Assembly (NCBI GenBank): GCA_903839585.1
Contig: CAIMCU010000218.1
Location: forward strand, 1 to 6,351
Direction of reading: 5' to 3'
Length of the DNA stretch: 6,351 bases
DNA from: an uncultured Actinomycetes bacterium
GTDB lineage: Bacteria > Actinomycetota > Actinomycetes > Nanopelagicales > Nanopelagicaceae
Below, piece after piece: positions 6,318 through 6,351 of the stretch (its first letter is position 1; each line of letters begins with the position of its first letter). The notes below the pieces were generated by a model. It made no database searches and was not told where the DNA came from. It saw nothing but the letters and a program-made list of their open reading frames with translations. Both the position numbers and the translations under genes were made by a program.

Positions 6318-6351
6318 GTCTCTTTTATTCAAAACTCTACACTTGATGTAG
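6314..6351 (+). promoter_or_regulatory. Possible promoter and short inverted repeat at window end
   Basis: After the hydrolase stop codon the last 34 bp are AT-rich. TACACT (6338-6343) fits a TANNNT -10 box, with a weak TTAAGT at 6314-6319, 18 bp upstream. An overlapping inverted repeat, CTACA (6337-6341) and TGTAG (6347-6351) around a 5-nt loop, reaches the very edge. It may be a promoter for a gene beyond the window, an operator, or the start of a longer hairpin. A tRNA gene often follows this hydrolase in actinobacteria, but none is visible here. Confidence 0.25.

Noticed and set aside
6318..6351. Start of a tRNA gene at the right edge
   Set aside because: A tRNA often follows this operon, but no acceptor stem or D-arm sequence can be recognised in the 34 bases available.

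Overview
The window looks like a compact chromosome segment from an actinobacterium of moderate GC, roughly 45-52% by eye. The best guess is a streamlined freshwater lineage such as Nanopelagicales (acI), but no rRNA or marker gene fixes this. Three things point to Actinobacteria: a thymidylate kinase fused to an MFS-like membrane domain; the order tmk, holB, secreted S33-type hydrolase; and start codons preceded by a TAGACT -10 hexamer as in leaderless transcripts. Genes are packed with 31 bp or less between them, all on the + strand.

Layout: 2-493 is the 3' end of a DUF6986 (HpcH/citrate-lyase-like aldolase superfamily) gene. 507-1484 is a GalE-type NAD-dependent sugar epimerase. 1516-3648 is a 710-residue protein with an N-terminal 12-helix MFS-like half and a C-terminal dTMP kinase. 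3645-4796 is holB, the delta-prime subunit of the DNA polymerase III clamp loader, overlapping tmk by 4 bp. 4800-6317 is an exported lipoprotein alpha/beta hydrolase of the tripeptidyl-aminopeptidase type, 3 bp after holB. The last 34 bp hold a weak promoter-like and inverted-repeat sequence cut by the window edge.

Functionally, tmk and holB supply dTTP precursors and load the replication clamp. They probably share one transcript with the hydrolase, starting at a leaderless promoter at about 1504-1516. galE seems to have its own leaderless promoter at 494-507. It is visibly more AT-rich than its neighbours and is not obviously linked to their functions.

I see no CRISPR array, insertion sequence, rRNA or complete tRNA, and no convincing minus-strand gene. 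Most of the window is ordinary housekeeping DNA. The points worth a second look are the membrane-kinase fusion, the paired TAGACT start signals, the lack of Shine-Dalgarno sequences at all four starts, and the atypical composition of galE. I do not see evidence for a wholly new system.
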